In this document: positions 36,968-45,655 of the stretch, in pieces
How the letters are laid out: each line of letters begins with the position of its first letter
How positions within the stretch are numbered: the first letter of the stretch is position 1
Origin: Candidatus Methylophosphatis roskildensis
GTDB taxonomy: Bacteria; Pseudomonadota; Gammaproteobacteria; Burkholderiales; Rhodocyclaceae
Length of the DNA stretch: 64,000 bases
Reading direction: 5' to 3'
NCBI GenBank assembly: GCA_016708905.1
Contig: JADJEV010000001.1
Coordinates: forward strand, 310,001-374,000
The notes under the pieces: generated by a model
What the model was told of the DNA's origin: nothing
Database searches by the model: none
Seen by the model: only the letters and a program-made list of their open reading frames with translations
Position numbers and translations under genes: made by a program

Positions 36968-38563
36968 TTACCAGTAGATCCTGAGACGCCTGAGAATCTG
37001 CTCGAACTCGAACAGATACGGTTCGGCGACCTCCCGGTTCGCCGCGATGATGACGATGTCGTGGGAGAAGACGGACGCGTTGTACCAGTTGAAACTGCCG
37101 TCGAGAACCAGATAGTCATCGAAGATGCAGTACTTCGAATGGATCGGCGAATAGGGCACGGCGAAATCGTCGAGGCCGTAGGCCAGCGCGACAGGAATGC
37201 CGGCCTGCTTCAGCCGCGTCACGGCCGGCAGCAGGGGCCGCTGCAGTTCCTCCGCCATCGGGTGTTCCTTGCCGGGGCTGCCCTGCCGGGCCAGGTGCCC
37301 GTTCAGAATGATCTTCACGTCGACGCCGCGCCGCCGCGCATGGATCAGCGCGTCGATTACGCTGTCATGGTGCTCGCCTTGCAGTTCGCCGATCAGGAAC
37401 GAGCACAGCTTGATCGAATGGCGGGCGCGGTGAACTTCCGAAACGATCGCGTGATGCGGCCGATAGTACCTGCCGTTGAGCGCCACGCCGCGCCCGAAGG
37501 TGTACAGCAGGTTGAAGTGGCTCAGCGGGTCGATGCCGTAGCGCTGGATCACACCGCCGCGCACGCTCTGGAAGATGTTGTCGAACAATCGGCAGACGCC
37601 CCGCGAGTGGAAGCTCATGCCCGATTCCCAGTTGGCCCACCAGCGGTCGAAGGTGATATTGAACGAGCCGGTGATCACATCCTCGTCGCCGAAGATGATG
37701 AACTTGTTGTGCATGTCCGGCGCGACTTCGATCAGCCGATCCTTCGGCGTGCAGAACACGCCGAGCAAGTCGATTCCCGATCGCTTGAGCCGGACGTAGT
37801 TGTCGCTGTTGGTCAAGGCCATCTTGCGCCAGTCGACGATGCACTGCACCCTGACGCCGCAGGCATGGGCGTGGATCAGGTGGCTGATGAAGTCCGCGTC
37901 GTCGATGCAGTCGACGCAGACCTTGATCGACTCCTGCCGCTCGGGTCGCGTCAGTTGCCGGTGAATCGTCGCGTCGATCCGCTCGTGGATGTACGGCTTC
38001 GGATGATAGGGGTGATAGGGCTGCCCCTTGGTGAATTTCGGGACCAGATTCAGCGACTCGAAATGATGGTTGAACCAATCGACATCCCGCTGCAGCTCGC
38101 CGGCGTCGAGTTCGTGGGTGCGATAGGTGTTGGGAACCAGACGATCGAGAGTGATGTGCCGGCGCTGCGGGTGCTGATCCCCGAGATGATGGCCATCCAT
38201 GAAGATGTATTCGTGTCGCGACCGAATCGAGCGCCCGTGAAGATGACAAAGGAACGAGAATCCGACGTGGCTGATGTGGCCCAGTTTCATCGAGAACGGG
38301 TGCACATAGAAATCCCGGGTGGCCCGCTTGTGGCGGTCCCACCGGACGTCGTAAGCGTCGGTGTCGGCGATGAACTGCTCGCATGTACCGTCGGCGCGAT
38401 AGACCTTCAGCACGACCTTGAGATTCAGCTCTTCTCCCCAGAACGCGTCGAACCGGATGGCGCCCCAACGGACGTAAAACAAGTCCTTGAAGTCATTCGT
38501 GCGGGGAATGTCCCTGCCGATTTCCACCTCGACAGGAAATGCAAAGTCTTCGGCAAACTGCAT
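36968..38563 (-). CDS. Phospholipase D-fold protein with two HKD-type motifs
   Basis: The 531-residue protein has no signal peptide. Residues 1-190 are a domain I do not recognise, rich in His and aromatic residues (SMKLGHISHVGFSFLCHLHG; YIFMDGHHLGDQHPQRRH). Residues about 195-531 form the PLD fold. HKD1 is MHNKFIIFGDEDVITGSFN (His285, Lys287), with Gly where the motif Asp is expected and Asp one place later. HKD2 is IHSKYCIFDDYLVLDGSFNW (His475, Lys477, Asp482), canonical. Substrates in this superfamily include phospholipids and nucleic acids, so the activity is open. It is 131 bp downstream of the CBM21-EEP gene on the same strand and probably shares its transcript. Confidence 0.8.
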   Translation of the reverse strand: MQFAEDFAFPVEVEIGRDIPRTNDFKDLFYVRWGAIRFDAFWGEELNLKVVLKVYRADGTCEQFIADTDAYDVRWDRHKRATRDFYVHPFSMKLGHISHVGFSFLCHLHGRSIRSRHEYIFMDGHHLGDQHPQRRHITLDRLVPNTYRTHELDAGELQRDVDWFNHHFESLNLVPKFTKGQPYHPYHPKPYIHERIDATIHRQLTRPERQESIKVCVDCIDDADFISHLIHAHACGVRVQCIVDWRKMALTNSDNYVRLKRSGIDLLGVFCTPKDRLIEVAPDMHNKFIIFGDEDVITGSFNITFDRWWANWESGMSFHSRGVCRLFDNIFQSVRGGVIQRYGIDPLSHFNLLYTFGRGVALNGRYYRPHHAIVSEVHRARHSIKLCSFLIGELQGEHHDSVIDALIHARRRGVDVKIILNGHLARQGSPGKEHPMAEELQRPLLPAVTRLKQAGIPVALAYGLDDFAVPYSPIHSKYCIFDDYLVLDGSFNWYNASVFSHDIVIIAANREVAEPYLFEFEQILRRLRIYW

Positions 38564-38694
38564 GTTGAATCCGTTTCATTATGTAATGTTCATGGTACGC
38601 GAGATGCTCGCGTACGACCCTTCCCTGGATGCTGTATCCGCCGCCATGCGCTGTCGACAATTCATTCGAGCGGGCCATGCGCGGGCAATCCGGC

Positions 38695-40206
38695 TCACCA
38701 GTTCGGCTCGAATTCGACGCAATAGCCGGTGTGATCGGATACGCGACCGTAGCGGTCGCCGCTGGTGAACAGCTCCCTGGCCGCGACGGCCTGCAGCGAA
38801 CTGTGCTTCTGCATGAAAATGTAATCGATGCGGCCGTCCTTGGCCAGGTGTCGATCGATGTTCGGCGACTGCTTGCGGAAGATCTTCTCGAACACGTTGC
38901 GCGATGTCGCCGCCAAGTATTGATCCTCGTACTCGCGGGTCTGCACGACCGCTTGGTAACCCTCCGCACCCGCCTTGATGTTGAAGTCACCGCACAGGAA
39001 GGTGGCTGCCAGATGCTGGCCATGCTTCTCGTTCGCCCAGGAGCGCAGGTATTCGAACTGTTCGAGGAAACCGCCACTGAGCCAACTCAGATGGGCGGAG
39101 AACAGGTTAACCACGCCCATGTAGGGAACGTCGACCTGCACCATCACCACCTTGCGCGAATTGATGCTGTATGCATCGTGGCTGGGGGACACATAGCCGG
39201 AGTCGGTCATCCGGAAATCGTACTTGCTCAGGATCGCGAGGCCTTCACGGTAGCGGTCGAAGCCGAGATGCGACCAATCGGTGTGCAGGTGATAGCGCCT
39301 GCGCAGGCGGTCGCGAATGATGCGCGCCGCGTTGGAATTCCAGTCCCCCTCGCCGTCGCACCAGTTTTCTGCGACTTCCTGCAGGCAGACGAGATCGATA
39401 TCCAGTTCATCGATTGCACGGGCGATCTGACTGAATTTGGCATCCTGGTCCTCCTCCTGATAGCAGTGAAGGTTCAGGGTAAGGATCTTCAGCCGCTGAC
39501 GGTGGGCGACATAGTTCTGGTCAAAGTTGTTGTCCCAGATCGTGCGGCGGGGCGTCTCGCAGGCGAGCGCGTACTGCACGCGAAACGCGTCGTCGACCTT
39601 GAGTTGGCCGATCCAGATGCTCGTATCGTAGCGGTTTGGATTGCGGGCGCCACTCCTGAGCGTCCGATCCCAGTGCATGCGCCGGAAGAAACAGGGCGTC
39701 ACCTGCGTGCTGCGCCAGTTGTCCGTGGTCCAGTGAATGTCGACCCGTTTGGGCTGCAGCGAGTGGCGAACGGCAACCGTGATCGGATAGTGGCGCTGCC
39801 CGGCTTGCAGGATCGGGTTGAAATCGGCATTGAGCAAGCTGGCGTTGTGTTCCAGCAGCACGCCCGAATCGGCGTTCGAGAAGTAATTGCGCGACTCGTT
39901 CTTGTCCCAGTACTCCTTGCTTTGAACCCGGTAACGCAATGCAAACTCGACATCGCCAGGCAGCGAGGCGTCCTCGGACGGATGCAGCGTCACGTGGGCA
40001 CGCCAGACCTCGTGGTTGGTGCCGCCGAAACCCTGGTATTCGGCCCGCAGCACATGCCAGACCTTGTCTTCGCCGGCCCAGTGAACTTCCACCAGCTTGT
40101 CGAAAGCGATGTTCTCGACGAGCATGACAAAGACCAGTTCCTGCTGGAGCCGTTGTTTGTGTCGCGAGATGGTGTTTCTTGCGTGCAGGAGTTCAATGGC
40201 TTCCAT
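38695..40206 (-). CDS. Endonuclease/exonuclease/phosphatase (EEP) protein with two N-terminal CBM21-like modules
   Basis: From the ATG at 40206 the protein has 503 residues and no signal peptide. Residues about 23-109 look like a CBM21 glycogen/starch-binding module: VFVMLVENIAFDKLVEVHW, then VEFALRYRVQSKEYWDKNES ending in RNYF. Residues about 139-232 look like a second: VDIHWTTDNWRSTQ and ending ALACETPRRTIWDNNFDQNY. Residues about 239-503 are an EEP (DNase I-like) domain with LTLNLHCYQ, the Mg-binding Glu in VCLQEV, NLFSAHLSW, FLCGDFN and SDHTGY. CBM21 is mostly eukaryotic (glycogen-targeting phosphatase subunits), so fusion to EEP is notable. A TTG at 40221 is an alternative start. Confidence 0.8.
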   Translation of the reverse strand: MEAIELLHARNTISRHKQRLQQELVFVMLVENIAFDKLVEVHWAGEDKVWHVLRAEYQGFGGTNHEVWRAHVTLHPSEDASLPGDVEFALRYRVQSKEYWDKNESRNYFSNADSGVLLEHNASLLNADFNPILQAGQRHYPITVAVRHSLQPKRVDIHWTTDNWRSTQVTPCFFRRMHWDRTLRSGARNPNRYDTSIWIGQLKVDDAFRVQYALACETPRRTIWDNNFDQNYVAHRQRLKILTLNLHCYQEEDQDAKFSQIARAIDELDIDLVCLQEVAENWCDGEGDWNSNAARIIRDRLRRRYHLHTDWSHLGFDRYREGLAILSKYDFRMTDSGYVSPSHDAYSINSRKVVMVQVDVPYMGVVNLFSAHLSWLSGGFLEQFEYLRSWANEKHGQHLAATFLCGDFNIKAGAEGYQAVVQTREYEDQYLAATSRNVFEKIFRKQSPNIDRHLAKDGRIDYIFMQKHSSLQAVAARELFTSGDRYGRVSDHTGYCVEFEPNW

Positions 40207-40244
40207 GGTGTCGATGACCAATCGCCTTGTTGTTGTCGTCGCCG

Positions 40245-40273
40245 ACAGTAGCGTGCGTCTTGGTTGTGGTCAA
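40245..40273 (-). promoter_or_regulatory. Predicted promoter of the CBM21-EEP / PLD transcript
   Basis: On the minus strand TTGACC (40273-40268) and TACTGT (40250-40245) are 17 bp apart. Transcription would begin near 40238, about 30 bp before the ATG. Spacing and the -35 are good and the -10 is moderate. The region also separates this gene from the divergent SPP-like gene. Confidence 0.45.
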
Positions 40274-40463
40274 GTAGCCGGGGCAGCGGGCGTGAGCGGG
40301 ATGCTGCGCTTGCGATGCGTCGCCGGCTCACCGCACGATCGATGGCGAGACGACTGGATGGCGTCGTGCGTTGCTCTCGCCGCCGACTGATTGACCGCGG
40401 CCGCCAAGCCCGCGGATACTCCGATTTCGCAGATCGCCAGATCGAAGACCCGACGAGTTCGCC

Positions 40464-41231
40464 GTGACCCGATTTCTGTTCGTATCAGACCTCGACAATA
40501 CCCTGGTGGGTGATGACCGGGCCCTCGAGCAACTCAACCGGCGTCTTGGCGACTCGGTGTCGGCCCACGGCAGCAAGATCGTCTATATCACCGGGCGATC
40601 ACTCGCCTTGTACCAGCAACTCGCAGCGGAAAAGAAGCTGTTGGCGCCGGACGCTCTGGTCACGGCGGTTGGGACGGAAATCTACTACGCGACGAGCGAC
40701 GGCGTTCCCGATCCCGCCTGGTCCGAACGACTTCCGCAGGGATGGGATCGGGAACAGGTCGTCGCTGTCGCGGCCCAGTTTTCTGATCTGGTTCCCCAGC
40801 CGGACATGGAACAGGCCCCCTTCAAGGTCAGCTATTTCCTGACCGGGGACGCGGCTCCGGCAGTATTGCCGTACTTGAATGCCTCGCTGCGGGAGCGCGC
40901 GCTGGCCACCCAGCTCATCTACAGCAACGACAAGGATCTGGATATTCTGCCCGAGCGCGGCAACAAGGGTCTGGCGATGCAGTTCCTGCGCCATCGATGG
41001 GGATTCGACGCAACGCAAACCGTGGCTTGCGGCGACTCGGGCAATGACATTGCCTTGTTCGGCGCTGGTGACGAACGGGGCATCATCGTCGGAAATGCCC
41101 GACCGGAACTCCTTCAATGGTACGAAACCAACTCCTCCGACTGCCTCTACCTTGCCAGGTCTCACTATGCAGAAGGGATTCTGGAAGGCTTGCATCACTT
41201 CGGCTTCCTGGGCACAAACGACGGCCCGTGA
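40464..41231 (+). CDS. Sucrose-phosphate-phosphatase-like HAD hydrolase
   Basis: The 255-residue protein starts with GTG. HAD motif I is VSDLDNTLVGDD (nucleophile Asp9, acid/base Asp11), motif II YITGRS, motif III the Lys in GNKGLAM, and motif IV CGDSGNDIALF. The stretch DLDILPERGNKGLAMQFL and the ending NARPELLQWYETN... AEGILEGLHHFGFLG closely follow sucrose-6-phosphate phosphatase. Glucosylglycerol-phosphate or mannosylglycerate-phosphate phosphatases are alternatives. No sucrose-phosphate synthase is in the window. It is divergent from the CBM21-EEP gene across 257 bp. Confidence 0.85.
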   Translation: MTRFLFVSDLDNTLVGDDRALEQLNRRLGDSVSAHGSKIVYITGRSLALYQQLAAEKKLLAPDALVTAVGTEIYYATSDGVPDPAWSERLPQGWDREQVVAVAAQFSDLVPQPDMEQAPFKVSYFLTGDAAPAVLPYLNASLRERALATQLIYSNDKDLDILPERGNKGLAMQFLRHRWGFDATQTVACGDSGNDIALFGAGDERGIIVGNARPELLQWYETNSSDCLYLARSHYAEGILEGLHHFGFLGTNDGP

Positions 41232-41386
41232 CGGCCGGGCATCCTCGAACGCCAAGTTGCCCGAGACATGGCCGCCAACGGTCTGGTGACTACGGCGGGG
41301 GCGTGGAAAGCCGCATGAAATGGCGCTCCCGAACGGGGCAGGCCCGCGCGCGCCAAGGGACGGGGCTCCTGCGCGTGGCACCGCCA

Positions 41387-41410
41387 GGAAGCCCGCTACA
41401 TGCGGCTTCC
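41387..41410. terminator. Possible hairpin between convergent genes
   Basis: GGAAGCC and GGCTTCC flank a 10-base loop between the 3' ends of the SPP-like gene and the exonuclease-UvrC gene. There is no T tract, so it is a hairpin rather than a proven terminator. Confidence 0.3.
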
Positions 41411-41417
41411 GGCGGGT

Positions 41418-42881
41418 TCACCCGGTGACCCGCTGGTGCGGCAACTCGACCACGCTGAGGCCGCGCGGCAGGCGATCGAACTGCTTGAGCAGAATGCGAT
41501 AGGTATCGAGGTCGAAGTTCGGTTCGACTCGGGCTGCGGCGAGTTCGTGCAGATCCGCTTCGTCCTTCACGCTGCCGAGGTGGCACCAGGACTCGAAGAC
41601 ATGGAATTCGGTGCGTTCGCGCCCGGCGTCGTGCTCGCGCAACGCGACGCGGCCGGCGAAAGGCCAGCGTTTCAGGCGCGACGAGGCCAGCGCACCGGCC
41701 AGCCGCGCGTCGTGGTCCTCGATGCTCTCGCGGCCACAGCACACACCCTCGCAGCGTTTGACTTGCACGCCGAAGCAGGCGCCGGCCCTGCCGCCCTTGC
41801 CGCTCTCCAGCCCGACGCGCTTCAGGCACAGCTTGTAGGCGGCGGCCAGTTCGCGCAGCATGTGCTGGGCGTCGCGCCGGGTCTTGAACGGGCCATGCAG
41901 TTCGGGCAGATCGTCGATCGCCGCGTCGGCGACGGCGACGAGTTCGAGCGCGCACTCCGCCGAATCCGGCGTCAGCCGCCAGGCGCACAGCTCGCCCTGC
42001 ACGCGCAGCATGCGGTTGTGAAGCGGGCGCAGCGACTTGATCAGCCGCGCCTCGACAAGCAGGGCGCCGAATTCGCCGGCGGTCTCGATCCATTCGACAC
42101 GGCGCACGGCTTGTGCAAGCTCCATCTGCCGGCCGGCGCGGTGGTCGGAGTTGAAATGCGCCAGCACGCGGGTACGGATATTCACGCTCTTGCCGACGTA
42201 GAGCGGCACTTCGGCCAGCGTGGCCTCGCGCGCCTGCGCGTTGCCGGAGTCCGCGCCATAAAGCAGATAGACCCCCGGCACGTCTGGCAGCGTATCGAGC
42301 ACGTCGGCCGGCACGCCGGACGGCACGCTGGCAGGCTTCATCGCACGCGCGACGGCCTGGTCGATGACGTCGGCCGCGTGCGTGCGTTCGACCAGTTGCA
42401 CGAAATCCCACAGCACCTGGGCGTCGCCGAGCGCGCGATGGCGCGCGCTGCAGGCGAGCTGGTGGCGCGCGATCAGCGCATCGAGTCCGTGGCGGTGGTG
42501 CTGCGGGTAGAGCGCGCGCGAAAGCTTGACGGTGCACAGCACGCGCGCGCTCCAGGTCTCGCCCAGGCGCCGGAATTCGTTCTTGAGGAAACCGTAGTCG
42601 AAGCGCGCGTTGTGGGCGACGAACAGGCAGCCTTCGAGACGCGCGCGCACCTCCTCCGCTATGCGGCTGAACACCGGCGCGCCGCGCACCATGTCGTCGC
42701 TGATGCCGGTGAAGCTCTGGATCAGCGGCGGGATCGGCACCTCGGGATCGACGAGTAGCGACCACTGGTAGTCGAGCTTGCCGTCGGTGACCTTGACGAT
42801 CGCGATCTCCGTGATGCGATCGACCGCCGGGTTGGCGCCGGTGGTTTCAAGGTCTACGAAGGCGATCGACGGGGCGAGCAT
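41418..42881 (-). CDS. DnaQ-type 3'-5' exonuclease fused to a UvrC-like GIY-YIG nuclease domain
   Basis: The start MLAPSIAFVDLETTGANPAVDR gives 487 residues. Residues about 6-170 are a DEDDh exonuclease with FVDLETTG, VAHNARFDYGFL and a final HRALGDAQVLWDF. Residues about 200-290 are GIY-YIG (GVYLLYGADS, PLYVGKSVNIRTRVLAHF, TAGEFGALLVEARLIKSLRPLHN). The C-terminal region has a UvrC-like CLKRVGLE...ACFGVQVKRCEGVC cysteine cluster. It resembles the epsilon-like/Cho nuclease fusions and is likely to act in DNA repair. An open frame 20 codons upstream was not used. Confidence 0.85.
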   Translation of the reverse strand: MLAPSIAFVDLETTGANPAVDRITEIAIVKVTDGKLDYQWSLLVDPEVPIPPLIQSFTGISDDMVRGAPVFSRIAEEVRARLEGCLFVAHNARFDYGFLKNEFRRLGETWSARVLCTVKLSRALYPQHHRHGLDALIARHQLACSARHRALGDAQVLWDFVQLVERTHAADVIDQAVARAMKPASVPSGVPADVLDTLPDVPGVYLLYGADSGNAQAREATLAEVPLYVGKSVNIRTRVLAHFNSDHRAGRQMELAQAVRRVEWIETAGEFGALLVEARLIKSLRPLHNRMLRVQGELCAWRLTPDSAECALELVAVADAAIDDLPELHGPFKTRRDAQHMLRELAAAYKLCLKRVGLESGKGGRAGACFGVQVKRCEGVCCGRESIEDHDARLAGALASSRLKRWPFAGRVALREHDAGRERTEFHVFESWCHLGSVKDEADLHELAAARVEPNFDLDTYRILLKQFDRLPRGLSVVELPHQRVTG

Positions 42882-42957
42882 GGTCGGACGGCAAATCAGG
42901 CGACAAAGCGGACGGGGCGGCCACCAGCCGCCCCGTCGCACGGTCGTCCGGCTGGGC

Positions 42958-43146
42958 TCAGACTTCGTTCTGGTAAGGATATGGCTTCATCGGCACCCCG
43001 GATTCGGCGATGCGTCGCTGCGACTCGAGATCCTGCGGCTTGTCCCACCACATGGCGCGGCCCTTCGCCTGCTCCTCGATCTCCTCGGGGTGCTTTTCCA
43101 GCCATTCGCGGATGAATCGGGTGTGCTCGGATTCGTAGATGGCCAT
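42958..43146 (-). CDS. DUF3460 family protein
   Basis: The 62-residue cytoplasmic protein (MAIYESEHTRFIREWLEKHP) continues EEIEEQAKGRAMWWDKPQDL and ends YPYQNEV. This is the typical DUF3460 sequence found across betaproteobacteria, with no known function. It lies between the relA/spoT gene and the nuclease, all on the minus strand. Confidence 0.85.
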   Translation of the reverse strand: MAIYESEHTRFIREWLEKHPEEIEEQAKGRAMWWDKPQDLESQRRIAESGVPMKPYPYQNEV

Positions 43147-43236
43147 CCTGGTCGCTCCGCAAACAATGATCTTCTCGACATTCTACCCGCCCCTGCCCGG
43201 CCGCGCATGTTTCGGGACCGGCTTCCAGAAGCAGGT

Positions 43237-45423
43237 TCAGGCGTCGGTCTTAACGCGGTTGATGCGCACCACTTCCTGGATGCGGCGGATCGAACGCATG
43301 ACACGGGCAAGGTGGATGCGGTCGCTGACCTGGACGTTGAAGAACAAGGAGGTGTAGATGCCACGCTCGTCATCCATGCTGACGTTCTCGATGTTGGAAC
43401 CCGCATCGGAGATTGCCGCCGCCACCTTGGCCAGCACGCCGCGGCGGTTCTGCGCATGAACGGTGATCCGCACCTCGAACAGGCGGCCGCGATCGGCATC
43501 CCATTCGACGTCGATCCACTTGTCCGGCTCGCTGTGCCGTGACTTGCGAATCGCATGGCAGTCGTGGGTGTGAACGATCAGGCCCTGGCCCTTCTTGATC
43601 GAACCGACGATCGGATCGCCGGGAATCGGCCGGCAGCACTTGCCGAACTGAACCGCCACGCCCTCGCTGCCGCGAATCACCACCGCGCCGGTGCCCGACT
43701 TGGCATCCAGCGGCAGAATGTCCTCCCTGAGTACCAGCCGGCGCGCCACGACCGCCGCGAGCCGCTTGCCCAGACCGATGTCCTCGAGAATCTCGCGCTT
43801 CGATTTGGCACCGGAGTCGCGCATCATGCGCTCCCACGCCGGCGCCTCGATCGCGCCGGGCTTGACGCCGATCTCTTCGAGCGCCTTGTCGAGCAGCTTC
43901 TCGCCCAGCGACGACGACTCCTGCTGCTGCATGTTCTTGAGGAAATGGCGAATCTGCGAGCGGGCCTTGCCGGTCCGCACATACGACAGCCAAGTCGGCA
44001 TCGGGTTGGGGTGTGTGGCGGTGATGATCTCGACCTGATCGCCGTTCTTCAGCTCGGTGCGCAAGGGCATCAGTTCGTAGTTGATGCGGCAGGCCACGCA
44101 ACGGTGGCCGACATCGGTGTGCACGGCGTAGGCGAAATCGACCGCCGTCGAACCGCGCGGCATGCCCATGATCTTGCCCTTGGGCGTGAATACGTAGACT
44201 TCGCCGGGGAACAGATCGATCTTGACGTGCTCGAGGAACTCGGCCGAATCGCCCGCGGTATTCTGCAGTTCGAGCAGGGATTGCAGCCATTTGTGGGTCT
44301 TGCGCTGCAGCTCGGACAGCGCATCGTCTTCCTTGTACAGCCAGTGCGAAGCGACGCCTGATTCGGCGATGTGGTGCATTTCGGCGGTGCGGATCTGCAC
44401 CTCGACCGGCGTGCCGTAGGGCCCGATCAGCGTGGTGTGCAAGGACTGGTAGCCGTTGGCCTTGGGGATGGCGATGTAGTCCTTGAACTTGCCGGGCACC
44501 GGCTTGTACATCGCGTGCAGCGCGCCGAGCGCCAGGTAGCAGGTCGGCACATCCTTGACGATGACCCGGAATCCGTAGATGTCGAGCACCTGGGAGAAGG
44601 AGAGATGCCGTTGCACCATCTTGCGGTATATGCCGTATAGGTGTTTCTCGCGGCCATGGACTTCCGCGGCAATGCCGTTCTCGGGCAGGCGGCGCTTGAT
44701 CGATTCGAGGATCTTGCCGACGACCTCGCGCCGGTGGCCGCGCGCGGCCCGCACCGACTTGTCGATCACCGCATAGCGCAATGGGTAGAGGTGGAGGAAC
44801 GACAGCTCCTGCAACTCGCGGTAGATGCTGTTGAGGCCCAGCCGATTGGCGATCGGCGAATAGATTTCGAGGGTTTCGCGGGCGATGCGCTTTTGCTTGT
44901 CGGGTCGCACGCACTGCAGCGTGCGCATGTTGTGCAGCCGATCCGCCAGCTTGATCAGAATGACGCGCACATCGCGCGCCATCGCCAGCAGCATCTTGCG
45001 GAAGTTCTCGGCCTGGGCATCCTGATGCGACTGGAACTCGATCTTGTCGAGCTTGGAAACCCCATCGACCAGATCGGCGGTGGTCCTGCCGAACTTGTCG
45101 CCAATCTCTTCCTTGACGATGCCGGTGTCTTCCATCACATCGTGCAGCAGGGCAGCCATCAGCGCCTGCGGATCGAGATGCCAGGCCGAGAGGATCTCGG
45201 CCACCGCGACCGGATGCGAGATGTACGGGTCGCCGCTGATCCGCGTCTGCCCGGCATGGGCAGCCGCCGAATATTGGTATGCCGCTTCGATGCGGGCGAT
45301 GTCCTCGGGCCGCAGGTATCCGGTCAGAACCTTGCGGAATCGCTCGAAATCGGCGCATACGGGGGCGCTGCTCGGCGACTGGGACAGCCCGCCGGTTTCG
45401 GGGATCCTCGACGCGGCTTCCAC
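43237..45423 (-). CDS. spoT: Bifunctional (p)ppGpp synthetase/hydrolase (RelA/SpoT family)
   Basis: The 728-residue protein has an N-terminal HD hydrolase domain (AALLHDVMEDTGI, ILIKLADRLHNMRTLQ). A synthetase domain follows (REKHLYGIYRKMVQR, DIYGFRVIV, NGYQSLHTTLIGPYGTPVEVQIRTAEMHHIAESGVASHW). Then come a TGS domain (VYVFTPKGKIMGMPRGSTAVDFAYAVHTDVGHRC) and a C-terminal ACT domain (VRITVHAQNRRGVLAKVAAAISDAGSNIENV). Intact HD residues indicate a SpoT-type bifunctional enzyme. It is in the usual gmk-rpoZ-spoT order. Confidence 0.93.
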   Translation of the reverse strand: MEAASRIPETGGLSQSPSSAPVCADFERFRKVLTGYLRPEDIARIEAAYQYSAAAHAGQTRISGDPYISHPVAVAEILSAWHLDPQALMAALLHDVMEDTGIVKEEIGDKFGRTTADLVDGVSKLDKIEFQSHQDAQAENFRKMLLAMARDVRVILIKLADRLHNMRTLQCVRPDKQKRIARETLEIYSPIANRLGLNSIYRELQELSFLHLYPLRYAVIDKSVRAARGHRREVVGKILESIKRRLPENGIAAEVHGREKHLYGIYRKMVQRHLSFSQVLDIYGFRVIVKDVPTCYLALGALHAMYKPVPGKFKDYIAIPKANGYQSLHTTLIGPYGTPVEVQIRTAEMHHIAESGVASHWLYKEDDALSELQRKTHKWLQSLLELQNTAGDSAEFLEHVKIDLFPGEVYVFTPKGKIMGMPRGSTAVDFAYAVHTDVGHRCVACRINYELMPLRTELKNGDQVEIITATHPNPMPTWLSYVRTGKARSQIRHFLKNMQQQESSSLGEKLLDKALEEIGVKPGAIEAPAWERMMRDSGAKSKREILEDIGLGKRLAAVVARRLVLREDILPLDAKSGTGAVVIRGSEGVAVQFGKCCRPIPGDPIVGSIKKGQGLIVHTHDCHAIRKSRHSEPDKWIDVEWDADRGRLFEVRITVHAQNRRGVLAKVAAAISDAGSNIENVSMDDERGIYTSLFFNVQVSDRIHLARVMRSIRRIQEVVRINRVKTDA

Positions 45424-45446
45424 GCCTTCCCCCGTGCGCCCGTGCG

Positions 45447-45653
45447 TCAGGCGCCGCCGCGGTTGAGGATTTCCAGGCCGACCTTGCCCGCGGCAACCTC
45501 GCGCAAGGCGATCACGGTGGGCTTGTCGCGGTCGGTCTCGACCATCGGCGTACTGCCAGCCGACAACTGGCGCGCGCGGTAGGTGGCCGCCAGCGTCAGC
45601 TGGAACCGGTTGGAAATGCGCTTCAGGCAGTCATCTACAGTTATGCGTGCCAT
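45447..45653 (-). CDS. rpoZ: RNA polymerase omega subunit
   Basis: MARITVDDCLKRISNRFQLTL is the normal start; an in-frame ATG two codons earlier is also possible. The 68-residue protein has the conserved helix and KPTVIALREVAAGKV. It stabilises the beta-prime subunit and takes part in ppGpp sensing. It lies 2 bp after gmk and 23 bp before spoT, a common operon. Confidence 0.93.
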   Translation of the reverse strand: MARITVDDCLKRISNRFQLTLAATYRARQLSAGSTPMVETDRDKPTVIALREVAAGKVGLEILNRGGA

Positions 45654-45655
45654 GG

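Noticed and set aside
41290..42765. Alternative long minus-strand frame over the exonuclease-UvrC gene
   Set aside because: It is an Arg/Ala-rich shadow in another phase; the chosen frame shows both nuclease domains intact.
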